Of a DNA stretch of 64,000 nt, positions 1-9,800 are shown piece by piece. Source of the stretch: CAYVZU01 sp964455935 (GTDB lineage Bacteria > Fibrobacterota > CAYVZU01); NCBI GenBank assembly GCA_964455935.1, contig CAYVZU010000004.1:1-64000 (forward strand), written 5' to 3'. Under the pieces are notes generated by a model that saw only the letters and a program-made list of their open reading frames with translations, did no database searches and was not told where the DNA came from. A program made the translations under genes and the position numbers. The first letter of the stretch is position 1; each line of letters begins with the position of its first letter.

Positions 1-396
1 GACCTTTCGCAGCATGGAAGCCTGCAATCCCAAACGTCCGGCCAATTCTTCGATTTTGGAGCTGGAGACTTGCTCACCGCTTCGCAAGTCCGCTTCTTCG
101 CGGGCCAGTTGGGCCGAAGGTTTGTCCGTTGTGCCTTGGAGAAAAATGCAGAGATCAGGTGTAATTTCTCGTAAAATGGAATTGCTCTCCAGAATCAGGT
201 ATTGGCACGGGCCGCATGCCCTTTGAATCTCCGCAAAAGGAGTACCCGGATGAAAGAAAATCTGCCGCCTTCCGTTCTTCTCCCGTCCGTGTCCAATTTT
301 GGCGGCTGCGCCGCCGGGAATCAGTCGCATCAATTCGTCAACCAGCGTAGTCTTGCCCACATTGGAGCACGAGCCGCTTACTACAATCGTTTTCAT
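1..396 (-). CDS. mobB: MobB-like molybdopterin-guanine dinucleotide biosynthesis GTPase (partial)
   Basis: The 5' end of a P-loop nucleotide-binding protein. The C-terminus lies beyond window base 1, and 132 codons are visible. The N-terminus reads MKTIVVSGSCSNVGKTTL, with a Walker A loop (GSCSNVGKTT) at residues 8-17, as in MobB and related GTPases that help attach the nucleotide to the molybdenum/tungsten pterin cofactor. The start codon overlaps the stop of the upstream ABC-transporter ATPase by ATGA, so it is the last visible gene of the tungstate operon. This fits supply of cofactor to the formate dehydrogenase encoded upstream. The P-loop and context are seen in the sequence. The exact MobB assignment is an inference, because many small P-loop proteins look alike over their first 130 residues. 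Confidence 0.7.
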   Translation of the reverse strand, partial: MKTIVVSGSCSNVGKTTLVDELMRLIPGGAAAKIGHGREKNGRRQIFFHPGTPFAEIQRACGPCQYLILESNSILREITPDLCIFLQGTTDKPSAQLAREEADLRSGEQVSSSKIEELAGRLGLQASMLRKV

Positions 397-1352
397 TGAA
401 ACACCTTTACGGCCGAAGCTTTGAACGAGGCGAATACGGTGGAGCCCACGCTCAATCCCAAGTCGCGCGCCGAAGCATGCGTGATATGGGACTCCAGTTT
501 GCACCCAATGTCCACGGTGGCGCAAACAAGCCCGTTGATCTCCCGCAGCACCGACACCGTACCTTGAAACGAGTTGCGCATGCTCGAATGAAGCGGGCCG
601 GTGGAGAGCACCACATCGTGGGGGGAAATGGCGATTCGGGCCGCGCCGCGGATGGTTGTGGCGACTTTCATTTTGGGGCCGGCCGAAAGATGGAATTCGA
701 TTTCGTCTCCCGCTTCCACCAGATGACCGCGGTACACGTTCTGGATTTCACCCGGCCCCAATCGGCCTGACTCCAACCGGAGAATGCGGCCGCCAAGATC
801 AGCGGCGCGGCCCACAAGATGCGTAGTCATGATGATGGTCGTGGAGTCGGCCGCCATTTGGCGCAGCAGGCCTTCCACGGCTTCCACGGAATCGGGTTCG
901 AGGTTGGCAAGGGGTTCGTCCAACAACAATAATCGCGGCTTGCGCGCCATCGTCCTGGCCAGCGCCACCCGCTGCATTTCCCCGGCCGAAAGACGTTTTG
1001 CCTCCCGGCCTGCCAGATGGGCAATGCCGTATTGTCGCATGAGCGCTTCCAATGAATCTTCGTCGCGGATATTTCTATTTGTCGCCAAGCCAAACGCGAC
1101 ATTTTTCCTGACGCTGCCCGCAAACATGAACGGTTTTTGAAAGCAATAACCCATGTCCGGTGCGCGGACCTTCCACTCGATGGCCCCGGAATCGGGCTTC
1201 TCGAGCCCCATGATCAGCCGCAGCAGGGTCGTTTTGCCCGACCCGTTGGGTCCGATCACAATGTGCATCGCGCCCGCGGCAAGGGAAAGATGCGGTATAT
1301 CGAGGACCAGCCGGTCGCCGTAATACTTCTTTATGCTCTGGAAAAGGACCAT
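393..1352 (-). CDS. tupC: Tungstate/molybdate ABC transporter ATP-binding protein
   Basis: A cytoplasmic ATPase of 319 residues that would energise uptake of tungstate or molybdate. Walker A is GPNGSGKTTLL at about residues 34-44. The ABC signature reads LSAGEMQRVALART and Walker B LLLLDEPLANL. The last 70 or so residues resemble a TOBE-type oxyanion-binding domain, as in ModC and related importers (GTVSVLREINGLVCATVDIG). Its start lies inside the 3' end of the permease gene (22-base overlap), and its stop overlaps the mobB start, so the genes are probably translationally coupled. Tungstate is preferred to molybdate because the binding protein is TupA-like and a W/Mo formate dehydrogenase lies upstream. 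The sequence alone cannot settle which metal is preferred. Confidence 0.88.
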   Translation of the reverse strand: MVLFQSIKKYYGDRLVLDIPHLSLAAGAMHIVIGPNGSGKTTLLRLIMGLEKPDSGAIEWKVRAPDMGYCFQKPFMFAGSVRKNVAFGLATNRNIRDEDSLEALMRQYGIAHLAGREAKRLSAGEMQRVALARTMARKPRLLLLDEPLANLEPDSVEAVEGLLRQMAADSTTIIMTTHLVGRAADLGGRILRLESGRLGPGEIQNVYRGHLVEAGDEIEFHLSAGPKMKVATTIRGAARIAISPHDVVLSTGPLHSSMRNSFQGTVSVLREINGLVCATVDIGCKLESHITHASARDLGLSVGSTVFASFKASAVKVFQ

Positions 1353-1993
1353 CGCTCGATTCGCCCTCTGAAATACCGCAGAATAAAATTAACGAAAAGG
1401 GCCAAAGCCAGAAGAATTCCCCCCAGTTTCAGGCCCATCATGAATTCGCCTTTCGAAGTCTCCAATGCGATGGCCGTGGTCATGGTGCGTGTGACCCCAA
1501 AAATATTTCCGCCCAGCATCATGGAAACGCCCACTTCGCCAATGAGGCGGCCGAAGGCCGCGGCGACCCCCGCGAATATTCCATATCGCGCCTCCACGAT
1601 CAGAACGCGCAGGACCGCAATTCGCCCGGCGCCCAGCGTGACCGCGGTTTCGCGCGCCCCAGAATCCACTCCGCTGATCGCGGATGCGGTGTAACTGATC
1701 ATGATGGGGGTCGCGAGCACTGCCTGGCCAATGACAATGGCCTGCACGGTAAACAGCAGACCAAAATTTCCCAGCAACCCGGCCCTGGACAGAAGCGTAT
1801 AGAGAGCCAGGCCCACCACCACCGTGGGAATGGCCAGAAGGCTGTTGAGGCATGCCTCCAGCAGGTGCTTTCCCCTGATATCGCTTATGGCAAACCATGT
1901 ACCCAGGGGAATGCCAACGAAAGCGGAAATCACGGTTGCGCACGCACTCGCCTTCAGGGAAATGGCAATTGCGCTGTATAAGGGGTCCATCAT
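1331..1993 (-). CDS. tupB: Tungstate ABC transporter permease
   Basis: An inner-membrane permease of 220 residues with about five hydrophobic segments. It carries the EAA-type cytoplasmic loop typical of importers (sequence around ETAVTLGAGRIAVLRVLIVEA) followed by AAFGRLIGEVGVSMMLGGN, strongly like TupB/WtpB permeases. The chosen start (ATG at 1993) overlaps the stop of tupA as ATGA. A longer reading frame exists upstream but runs into the tupA coding sequence and has no membrane character. With TupA and TupC it makes a complete oxyanion importer. The small size (about 220 residues) matches TupB. Confidence 0.88.
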   Translation of the reverse strand: MMDPLYSAIAISLKASACATVISAFVGIPLGTWFAISDIRGKHLLEACLNSLLAIPTVVVGLALYTLLSRAGLLGNFGLLFTVQAIVIGQAVLATPIMISYTASAISGVDSGARETAVTLGAGRIAVLRVLIVEARYGIFAGVAAAFGRLIGEVGVSMMLGGNIFGVTRTMTTAIALETSKGEFMMGLKLGGILLALALFVNFILRYFRGRIERWSFSRA

Positions 1994-2844
1994 TTCTTTT
2001 CGGGGTACGTGAAGAAGAGCTGCTTCCCCTTCACCTTGAACCCAGTAATGGCCTGCCGGCCTTGGGCCGACACAATCCAATCGATGAACTGCATTGCCTC
2101 GCGATATTTCACGTGCCCGTGTTTATCCGGATTCACCGCGATGATCCCGTAAGGATTGGCCAAGCGCGCATCTCCTTCGCAAACGATTTTCAAATTGAGT
2201 TTATCCTCATAGGCGATGAACGTACCCCGGTCGGCGATGGTGTAGGCCTGTTTTTCGTCCGCTATCACCAGCACGGCGCCCATGCCCTGCCCGGCCTGCA
2301 TATACCAGGACCCCGAGGGCTGAACACCGGCAGCTTTCCAAATGTCTTTTTCCATAATGTGAGTCCCGGATTCGTCGCCGCGCGAAACAAACGCCGCCTG
2401 CTTTTTTGCGAGGACGCCAAAGGCTTTTGCGCAGTCCTTGGCGCCCCCAATCCCTGCAGGATCCGACTTGGGGCCTAGGAACACAAAATCGTTATACATG
2501 ACATCTTTCCTGTTGACGCCGAATCCCTTGGCGACAAATTCATCCTCGGCTTTCCGCGCGTGGACAAAGACCAGGTCCACGTCCCCGTTTTCCCCGTGCT
2601 TGATGGCCTTGCCTGTTCCCACGGCAATCACCTGGACATCGATGCCTGTCTTGTTCTTGAACTTCGGCAGAAGATCATTAAGCAGGCCCGAATTATCGGT
2701 GCTTGTGGTTGTGGCCATGCGCAACAGTCCGCCCTCCGCCATTCCTTGCTGTTGCGCCCCCGGTTTTTGGGCGGAAATTCCTGCGGCACACATTACGCCA
2801 ATCCATAGGCTCGCGAAAACCATTCTCTTCATGCCGTTCTTCAT
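1990..2844 (-). CDS. tupA: Periplasmic tungstate-binding protein TupA
   Basis: A secreted solute-binding protein of 284 residues. It has a basic N-terminus and a hydrophobic signal segment (MVFASLWIGVMCAAGISA), then a mature protein starting with the TTTSTDNSGLL motif characteristic of TupA oxyanion-binding proteins. Further family-like stretches are KHGENGDVDLVFVHA and FVSRGDESGTH. It captures tungstate in the periplasm and hands it to TupBC. The start at 2844 overlaps the stop of the ModE-like gene (ATGA), and the stop overlaps the tupB start. It lies in one operon with the regulator and directly serves the W/Mo-enzyme locus upstream. Confidence 0.9.
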   Translation of the reverse strand: MKNGMKRMVFASLWIGVMCAAGISAQKPGAQQQGMAEGGLLRMATTTSTDNSGLLNDLLPKFKNKTGIDVQVIAVGTGKAIKHGENGDVDLVFVHARKAEDEFVAKGFGVNRKDVMYNDFVFLGPKSDPAGIGGAKDCAKAFGVLAKKQAAFVSRGDESGTHIMEKDIWKAAGVQPSGSWYMQAGQGMGAVLVIADEKQAYTIADRGTFIAYEDKLNLKIVCEGDARLANPYGIIAVNPDKHGHVKYREAMQFIDWIVSAQGRQAITGFKVKGKQLFFTYPEKK

Positions 2845-3206
2845 TCCTTTCCGGCCGCACAATCAGGCAAAAGCTTCCGAATATGCCGATCGAAAGATTC
2901 CCGTGCCCTCTGCGTCACTTCCGCATGATATCGATCCCAAGCCATAAGAAGTCTTAACCCAAATTCCGTCAATTCGGCGGTTCCCCGATTGACTCCACCC
3001 CTGGTTTTTTTGACCAGGATTTGTCCCAGTCCTTTTTCCGCCACTCGGATATCGCCCCAGGCTTTTCGGTAGCCCCGGTTAAGGGTGTCTGCCGCCTTTT
3101 TCAACGACCCCTCGCGCCGGATTGCGTCCAGCAGCAACCATTTCCCGCTGCCAAAAAGGCCGGGAATGTCGTCCGATGACAGATAAAGTTTTACGCCCGC
3201 TTTCAT
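2841..3206 (-). CDS. ModE-like winged-helix regulator (DNA-binding domain only)
   Basis: A protein of 121 residues matching the N-terminal LysR-type winged-helix domain of ModE. Key stretches are GSGKWLLLDAIRREGSLKKAA (helix and turn), GYRKAWGDIRVAEKGLGQ, and KKTRGG...GTAELTEFGLRLL, the beta wing. It lacks the C-terminal molybdate-binding MOP/TOBE domains of full-length E. coli ModE, so metal sensing would need another partner or may not occur. It lies between a small unknown gene and tupA with ATGA overlaps on both sides. It probably controls the tungstate transport genes or the formate dehydrogenase cluster. That target is an inference. Confidence 0.82.
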   Translation of the reverse strand: MKAGVKLYLSSDDIPGLFGSGKWLLLDAIRREGSLKKAADTLNRGYRKAWGDIRVAEKGLGQILVKKTRGGVNRGTAELTEFGLRLLMAWDRYHAEVTQRARESFDRHIRKLLPDCAAGKE

Positions 3207-3391
3207 TGGAAACACCCCAGCAGGCACTGGCTGATCTTAATTCCGTGCCGGTTGCAAAGGCCGGCCATTTCGGGTAGCGAAATTCCACATTTACGGGCGA
3301 GCGCAAAGGCTTTGGGACAGGGCAGTCTCTTTTTTCCTTCGATCATCTTGGAGGCACGGAGAATCAGATTGGTGATGGAATCCTGGTCCAT
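3203..3391 (-). CDS. Small protein with C-terminal CLLGCF motif
   Basis: A protein of 62 residues opening the tungstate operon. The start at 3391 is chosen because it has a strong ribosome-binding site (AGGAGG five bases upstream). A longer frame to 3478 has none. The sequence is mostly helical with a KKRLPCPKAFALARKCGISL stretch and ends in KISQCLLGCFQ. It has four cysteines, two of them spaced C-x3-C near the C-terminus. Small proteins with this kind of CQLGCF ending occur near molybdenum/tungsten cofactor genes in anaerobes, from memory and not checked. The stop overlaps the modE-like start. Its function is unknown. A metal- or cofactor-related role is a guess from position. Confidence 0.7.
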   Translation of the reverse strand: MDQDSITNLILRASKMIEGKKRLPCPKAFALARKCGISLPEMAGLCNRHGIKISQCLLGCFQ

Positions 3392-3618
3392 TCGATCCTC
3401 CTGAATGGGTGAGCGCGTTGCCCGGCCCGCCGCGTTTCGCGAACGGGGCTGTCCGGTGTTCTTATTTCTTTTCGTCATGTCGAGCTCGACCTATCGCCGG
3501 AACAATTAAATTAGATGGAATTACCCGGCTTCGACCATTGTGAAGTTCTTAGCTTATTTCATCCCAGTGTCACACGGGAGCCGCATCGCCTTTGATGACG
3601 GCGCCCATGCGCTTCAGC

Positions 3619-4077
3619 CTAAAACACCTCGGGAAACCCGATATCCACAAACAGAGTTTCCAGCCTCTGCTTGTGATTCAACTCCATATTGGCAAAGTTC
3701 TCGAAGATGTTGCGCATCTCAGCATCGCTTGCCGCCACCGCCAGGGAACGATAAAAGTTCACGGCCTGCTCTTCTTTTTTCATGGCAAGGGCAAGGGCGT
3801 CCTTGGGCGCGATGGCAATGTTGAGCGCAGGCAATTCGGTGGTCTCCGCGATCTTCCAATCCGCCTTCGGGGCCTGCATTTTCATGGTGAGGCTCGGGTC
3901 GGCTTTGAATTGCTCCAGCATTTCGCCGTGCCCAATCTCCTGTTCGGCCAGCTCCGCGAAAATCGCCTTCACGCTGGCATTCTCCACTTTCTGGGCCGCA
4001 CTGTAATAAAATTCCCTGGCCTCAGCTTCCCGCGCTATGGCGAGGGCAAATAATTTTTCAAGTTCCAGCCAGTCCAT
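3619..4077 (-). CDS. Rubrerythrin-like ferritin-fold diiron protein
   Basis: A cytoplasmic four-helix-bundle protein of 152 residues. Diiron-type glutamates are visible in the helices: ElEKLFALAIAREAEAREFY, LAEQEIGHGEML, KKEEQAVNFY and MELNHKQRLE, the paired ExxH pattern of rubrerythrin/ferritin-like domains. The C-terminal rubredoxin domain of classical rubrerythrin is absent. Such proteins reduce peroxide or handle iron in anaerobes. It follows the formate dehydrogenase gene by 18 bases on the same strand and has a good ribosome-binding site (GAGGAG). It probably protects the oxygen-sensitive enzyme or is simply co-expressed with it. The exact activity cannot be read from the sequence. Confidence 0.85.
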   Translation of the reverse strand: MDWLELEKLFALAIAREAEAREFYYSAAQKVENASVKAIFAELAEQEIGHGEMLEQFKADPSLTMKMQAPKADWKIAETTELPALNIAIAPKDALALAMKKEEQAVNFYRSLAVAASDAEMRNIFENFANMELNHKQRLETLFVDIGFPEVF

Positions 4078-4095
4078 GTGGTTGCTCCTCTTGGT

Positions 4096-6795
4096 TTATC
4101 GTGCTGTCTTGTTCACGCGCGCCGCACAGCACTTGAATTCCGGGATCTTGGCCACCGGGTCCAGGGCGTCAATGGTAAGGCGATTGGCCGCGGCCTCGGC
4201 AAAATGAAACGCCATGAAAATGGTGCCTTGATGAATGGCTTCCGTCACCAGGGCGCGCGTTTTGACCTCGCCCCGCCGCGTCTTCACCTCCACGACATCA
4301 CCATGGGCAATTCCAAGGGCGCCCGCATCCCGCGGATGCATTTCCACTTCACCGTGCGGAACCAGGCTATCCAGAACCTTCGAGCGCCGGCTCATGGTGC
4401 CGGTATGAAAATGCTCCAGAAGCCGACCGGTCGTGAGCCGCAGCGGATAATCCGCATCGGGTTCCTCGGTCGGCGGCCGGTACGCGATGACTGTGAGCAA
4501 TCCTTTACCGCGGGTAAAATTCGCTTTATGAAGGACCGGCGTGCCCGGATGCTCTTCGCTTGGGCAGGGCCAGCGCAGCCCCTCCTTTTCGAGCCGGGCA
4601 TAGGTCATCCCGGCGTAGGAAGGCGTCAGCGCCTTTATCTCCGCAAACAGGGCCTCGGGCGTCGACGGGAAACCCGCGCACCCCAGGCGCTTGGCGATTT
4701 CAGCGATGATCTCGTAATCCTGCCTGGCCCCCGCAGGCCCCGTGACAGCGGCGCGGCTGATCTGCACCCTGCGTTCGGTGTTGGTGTAGGTCCCTGTCTT
4801 CTCGGCAAACACCTCGCCCGGCAAAACCACATCCGCCATGCGGGCGGTTTCGGTTAGGAAAACGTCCTGGACAATAAGGAAGTCCAGTTTCTTAAGCTGC
4901 TGCTCGACGTGATTTAGATTTGGGTCCGAAATCATGGGGTTTTCGCCCATGATGTAGAGTGCCTTGATCTCCTGGCCGCAGGCTTCCACCATCGTGGTCA
5001 CGGTCTTGCCGATCTGTGCGTCCATCTTGGCCGGATCCAGTCCCCACGCTTTGGCGAACTTCGCCCGGACTTTCTCGTCAAGGACCGGCTGGTACCCGGT
5101 GAAGACATTGGGAAGCGCTCCCATGTCGCAGGCCCCCTGCACGTTCGATTGACCGCGCAGCGGGTTGACGCCGCCTCCTTCAATTCCCAGGTTTCCGGTA
5201 ATCATGGAAAGATTGGCAACGGCTTTGACGTTGTCCACCCCATGGGAACTCTGTGTGATTCCCATGCTGAAGTAGATCGCGCCTTTCCCGCCCGTGGCAA
5301 AGAGCTTTGCGATTTCGTACAGGGTCTGCTGCGGAATGCCGCTGAGTTCTTCCGCTTTTTGCGGCGTATAGAATTCTAGCGACTTACGATACTCATCCCA
5401 TCCTTCGCACCGTTCGTTGATATAGTCCTGCTTCTGCCAACCCTCGCGCACGATAATGTGCTGAAGGCCCATGAGCCAGGCCACGTCGGACCCGCTCTTC
5501 TGCTGGGCAAAAATCGTGGCCTCTTTGGCCAGATCGGTTTCGCGGGGATCGACGACAATGAGCTTGACGCCGTTCTTCTTTACGGCCTTCTTAATCATTC
5601 CGCCGAAGACGGGATGGCACCACGTGGTGTTGCTTCCGGTAATAAGAATCACATCCGACTTGGCGGCTTCCTGCATGCTGTTGGTCATGGCGCCGGAACC
5701 AAATACGGCGGCCAGTCCCGCCACGGTGGAGGCGTGGCAAAGCCGGGCGCAATGATCCACGTTGTTTGTGCCGATTACCGAGCGGGCAAAGCGCATCATG
5801 GAATAGTTTTCTTCGTTTGTCACCTTGGCGGAGGCGAAACAGCCGATGGCGCCGGGCCCGTTCTTCTCCTTCACTTCCTTCAGCCGTGAGGCGGCATAAT
5901 CGAGTGCTTCGTCCCAGGAGGCCTCCACGAGCCGGCCGTCCTTGCGGATCAAGGGCGTTTTCAACCGATCGGGGTGCGACACAAAATCCAGTCCGAAACG
6001 TCCCTTGACGCAGAGCATTCCTTGGTTGGGCAGGTTCTGCCAGTTTTCCTCGGTGCCCAGAGCCCAGAGAATTTTGTTGTCTTTCACGGCCACATCGATG
6101 TTACAGCCCACTCCGCAGTAGGGGCAGATCACGCGTTGTTCCCGCACTTCCCACTGGCGCGCCTTCCCCTTGCTCGGCTTGAAAACAAGGGCGCCCACCG
6201 GGCAGACCTGCACGCATTCGCCGCACTGGACGCAGGACGATTCGCCCATGGGTTTGTCGTCATCGCAAACAACCTTGGTCTCCTGGCCGCGAAAGCCAAA
6301 ATCGATAACCTCATGCATGACATTATTATTGCACGAGACAATGCAGCGGCCGCACTTGATGCACTTGGCATGGTCGCGGATAATTCCCTCCGAAGACACA
6401 TCCTGCTCCGCGGCGGGTTCGCCCAAAGCGAAGGAAGGGCGTTCAATGCCCAGGAAGTAGGCGGCGTTCTGAAGCTCGCAAGCGCCGTTCTGTTCGCAGG
6501 CAAGACAGTCGTGCTTGCCGGACGAAAGGAGCAGATCGACCACCAGACGCTGGGCGGCGCGCACTTTTTCGGAGTCGGTCCGGATGTTCATTCCGTCTTT
6601 AACGGCAACGGTGCATGTAGTCTGCAGCCCCCGCATGCCCTCGATCTCCGCGACACACACGCGACATTTTCCGGCGGGCCCGGTTCGCGGGTGATAGCAG
6701 AGCGAAGGAATATAAATCCCGCTTTCGCGCGCCACGTCCAAAACGGTCTGGCCCGCGCGGGCCGGATAAGCAATGCCGTCAATGGTAATCTTCAT
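4096..6795 (-). CDS. fdhA: Formate dehydrogenase catalytic subunit, NAD(P)-linked, cysteine type
   Basis: A protein of 899 residues that would oxidise formate to CO2, or run in reverse, at a W/Mo-bis-MGD centre. In order it has a plant-type [2Fe-2S] domain (Cys33, 44, 47, 61), a His-Cys [4Fe-4S] site (His95, Cys97, 100, 106), two ferredoxin-type [4Fe-4S] clusters (Cys145-155 and Cys188-198), a [4Fe-4S] site beside the cofactor (CPYCGVGC at 224-231, partner near 262) and the molybdopterin domains. The active-site residue is Cys353 in ARLCHAST, where selenoenzymes carry Sec. The start at 6795 has GGAG just upstream. A longer frame has no support. The layout matches FdsA/NuoG-like soluble formate dehydrogenases working with NuoEF-type partners, which are the next genes upstream. 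Confidence 0.93.
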   Translation of the reverse strand: MKITIDGIAYPARAGQTVLDVARESGIYIPSLCYHPRTGPAGKCRVCVAEIEGMRGLQTTCTVAVKDGMNIRTDSEKVRAAQRLVVDLLLSSGKHDCLACEQNGACELQNAAYFLGIERPSFALGEPAAEQDVSSEGIIRDHAKCIKCGRCIVSCNNNVMHEVIDFGFRGQETKVVCDDDKPMGESSCVQCGECVQVCPVGALVFKPSKGKARQWEVREQRVICPYCGVGCNIDVAVKDNKILWALGTEENWQNLPNQGMLCVKGRFGLDFVSHPDRLKTPLIRKDGRLVEASWDEALDYAASRLKEVKEKNGPGAIGCFASAKVTNEENYSMMRFARSVIGTNNVDHCARLCHASTVAGLAAVFGSGAMTNSMQEAAKSDVILITGSNTTWCHPVFGGMIKKAVKKNGVKLIVVDPRETDLAKEATIFAQQKSGSDVAWLMGLQHIIVREGWQKQDYINERCEGWDEYRKSLEFYTPQKAEELSGIPQQTLYEIAKLFATGGKGAIYFSMGITQSSHGVDNVKAVANLSMITGNLGIEGGGVNPLRGQSNVQGACDMGALPNVFTGYQPVLDEKVRAKFAKAWGLDPAKMDAQIGKTVTTMVEACGQEIKALYIMGENPMISDPNLNHVEQQLKKLDFLIVQDVFLTETARMADVVLPGEVFAEKTGTYTNTERRVQISRAAVTGPAGARQDYEIIAEIAKRLGCAGFPSTPEALFAEIKALTPSYAGMTYARLEKEGLRWPCPSEEHPGTPVLHKANFTRGKGLLTVIAYRPPTEEPDADYPLRLTTGRLLEHFHTGTMSRRSKVLDSLVPHGEVEMHPRDAGALGIAHGDVVEVKTRRGEVKTRALVTEAIHQGTIFMAFHFAEAAANRLTIDALDPVAKIPEFKCCAARVNKTAR

Positions 6796-6821
6796 AGCTC
6801 CATCCTTTCCAGTTTGGATGA

Positions 6822-9800
6822 TTAATTTTTCCCATAGTCGCACCGAAGGCAGCGCTTGCATTGGGCAAGGGCAACGGGTTCGGTCCACGCCTGCTCCACC
6901 TCGCGGAAGGAATTCTTGCGTTCCGCAATATCCAGCGCGGGTTGTGCGACACGCGGATCGGAAACGGGATCGGCGTTCGGATCAAAGGCGGTCGTATTCT
7001 TCTTCTGTTCCCGCCAGAAGGGATTGGCCTCTCCGTTAAGTAACGCATCGATGCCCAAAGCAGCTCTCTCGCCATCACGGACCGCTTCCACAACGGACGC
7101 CGCGCCCGCCGTAACGTCACCGCCCGCGAAAAGCCACGGCGTCGACGTGCTTCCCGTAACCAGGTTTACCGGAAGCTGGATGTTTCCGATCGTCTCCACC
7201 TCCACGCCGGAAAGAAGGGAAGGCAGGTCGCATTTTTGCCCAATTGCGAAAATAACGGTATCGGCATCCACCGTAAATGTTTGATCGGTTTTCACGGGCT
7301 TGCGCCGGCCGCTTTCATCGTATTCGCCCAGCTTCATGACCGCGCAGAGAATTCCGACCGCCTTTCCATCTTTCACCGTCACGGATTCCGGGTTGGTCAG
7401 CGTTTTAAGGACCACGCCTTCGCGCAACGCATCATTGATCTCTTCATCCCAGGCCGGCATTTCCTCGCGGGTCCGCCGGTAAATTAGCGTGACCTCGGCG
7501 CCAAGGCGCAAGGCCGACCGCGCGGCATCGATGGCCGCATTGCCGCCCCCGATAACCGCGACCCGTTTTCCGATTTGCGCTTTTTTCCCTTCGCTGATCA
7601 GTCGCAGAAACTCCAGCGCGTCTGTCACGCCGCCGGCATCTGCGCCCGGAATGGAAAGACGCGCGCCCACCGGGGCACCAACCCCCACAAACACGGCTTC
7701 ATACCCTTCGGCCCGGAGGGAAGGCAAGGTGAAATCCTTTCCCAGCCGCGCTTTGGTCTTAACCGTAACGCCCAGCGAAAGAATCATTTTGATTTCTTTT
7801 TTCAATTCCTCGCGTGGCATCCGGTAGGCGGGAATGGTTTGAACGAGCATGCCTCCAAGCTCGTTTTCCGCTTCAAACAGCACGGGTTTATAGCCCAAGC
7901 GCGCCAGAAAATAGGCGCAGGTCAGACCGGCCGGACCGCCTCCGATAATCGCGATTTTCCTGGAAGCGTTCTTTTCGTTGACCCGGACTTCCGGTAATTG
8001 AGGGGCCTTCTCTTGTTCGACCATAAATCGCTTTACACCGCGGATGGAAACAGGCGAATCGAGCGAAGCGCGGCGGCATTTGGTTTCGCAGGGATGGAAA
8101 CAAACGCGCGCGCAAACAGAGGCGAATGGATTGCGTTCGCGGTGCAACCGCAGGGCCTCATCAAAACGCCGCTCGCCCGTATAGGAGATAAATCCCGGAA
8201 CATCCACGGATGCGGGACAACCGCTTTGGCAGGGCGCCCGCACGAGTTTTGAGCAAACCCCGGCATCGCATTGCTTCAGAAGAATGTGGGATTCGTATTC
8301 GTGCCGGAAATGGCGCAGTGTGGAAAGCACGGGGTTGGAGGCCGTTTGCCCCAGGCCGCAAAGCGAGGTGTCCTTGATCTGCTGCCCCATTTTTTCGAGC
8401 GCCGGAATGTCCTGCATTGTTCCCTGGCCCGAACAGATGCGGTTGAGTATCTCGAGCATGCGCATGGTCCCTTCGCGGCAAGGAACGCATTTTCCGCACG
8501 ATTCTTCCTGGACGAACTCCAGAAAGAACCGCGCCACGTCCACCATGCAGGAATTCGCGTCCAGAACGATCAAGCCGCCCGAACCCATAATGGCGCCTAA
8601 TTCCAGGAGCGACTCGTAATTCAAGGGCACGTTCAAATGCTTGCGCGGAATGCATCCGCCGGAAGGCCCTCCGATCTGGGCGGCCTTGAACTCACGGCCC
8701 GAAACGATCCCCCCGCCTATATCATAAATCAATTCGGCCAAGGGAGTGCCAATCGGGACTTCCACCAATCCCGTGTATTTTATGGCGCCGGCCAACGCGA
8801 ACACCTTGGAGCCCTTGGCTTGCGCCGTACCGATCTCGGCAAACCATGTGCCGCCATGCAAAATGATTGGCGGGACATTGGCGTATGTCTCCACATTGTT
8901 AAGCACGGTGGGCTTGCTCCAAAGCCCCTTCTGCGCGGGAAAAGGCGGACGAGGCCGGGGTTCTCCGCGGTTTCCTTCAATGGAAGCGATCAGCGCGGTC
9001 TCTTCGCCGCATACGAACGCGCCGGACCCCATGCGAATGGAAAGATCAAAGGAAAACGAGGACCCTAGGATATTCTCCCCTAAAAGGCCATATTGGCGCG
9101 CCTGCTTAATCGCGTGCTCCAGCCGCTCGACGGCCAACGGGTATTCGGCGCGCACATAAACAAAACCTTCCTTTGCGCCGATCGCATAGGCGCCAATCGC
9201 CATGCCTTCGATCACGCTGTAGGGATCGCCTTCCAGAACGCTCCGGTCCATATAGGCCCCAGGATCGCCTTCGTCGGCATTGCAAAGGATATATTTGGTC
9301 TCTCCCGGTTCAGCTTTTGTAAAATTCCACTTCAAGCCTGTAGGAAAACCGGCGCCCCCCCGTCCGCGCAATGCCGAGATCTTTACTTGGCTTATAACTT
9401 CGTCGGGCGACAGCGAGGTCACGGCCTTGGCAAGGGCGGCGAAGCCATCCATGCCTATGTAATCTTCGATCCGCAGAGGATCTACCTGGCCGCAGTTGCG
9501 GAGAACGATCTTTTTTTGCCGTTTGAAAAAAGGAATATCGCTGAGTTTCGCGAGGGATTCGGATTCCAAATCTCCCTTTGGAAGAAGGCGCTTAACGACC
9601 TCGCCCTTTTCGATGTGAAGATCAATGATTTCCTCGGCATCTTTCGGTCCGATATTTTGATAAAAAACATCGCCGGGACGGACAAGCAGGACCGGCCCGC
9701 AGACGCAAGGTCCCAGGCATCCTGTTTCCGTAAGCGTGACTTTGCCTTCCAGCTTCTTATCGCGGATGCGCGCAAGAAGCGCCTCTTTTATCCGATGCGA

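Noticed and set aside
5736..5747. Possible selenocysteine codon in the formate dehydrogenase
   Set aside because: The codon at the catalytic position encodes cysteine (ARLCHAST), so no UGA recoding is needed.
5974..6825. A 283-codon frame on the plus strand
   Set aside because: Antisense to the formate dehydrogenase gene; the minus-strand protein has complete cluster motifs.
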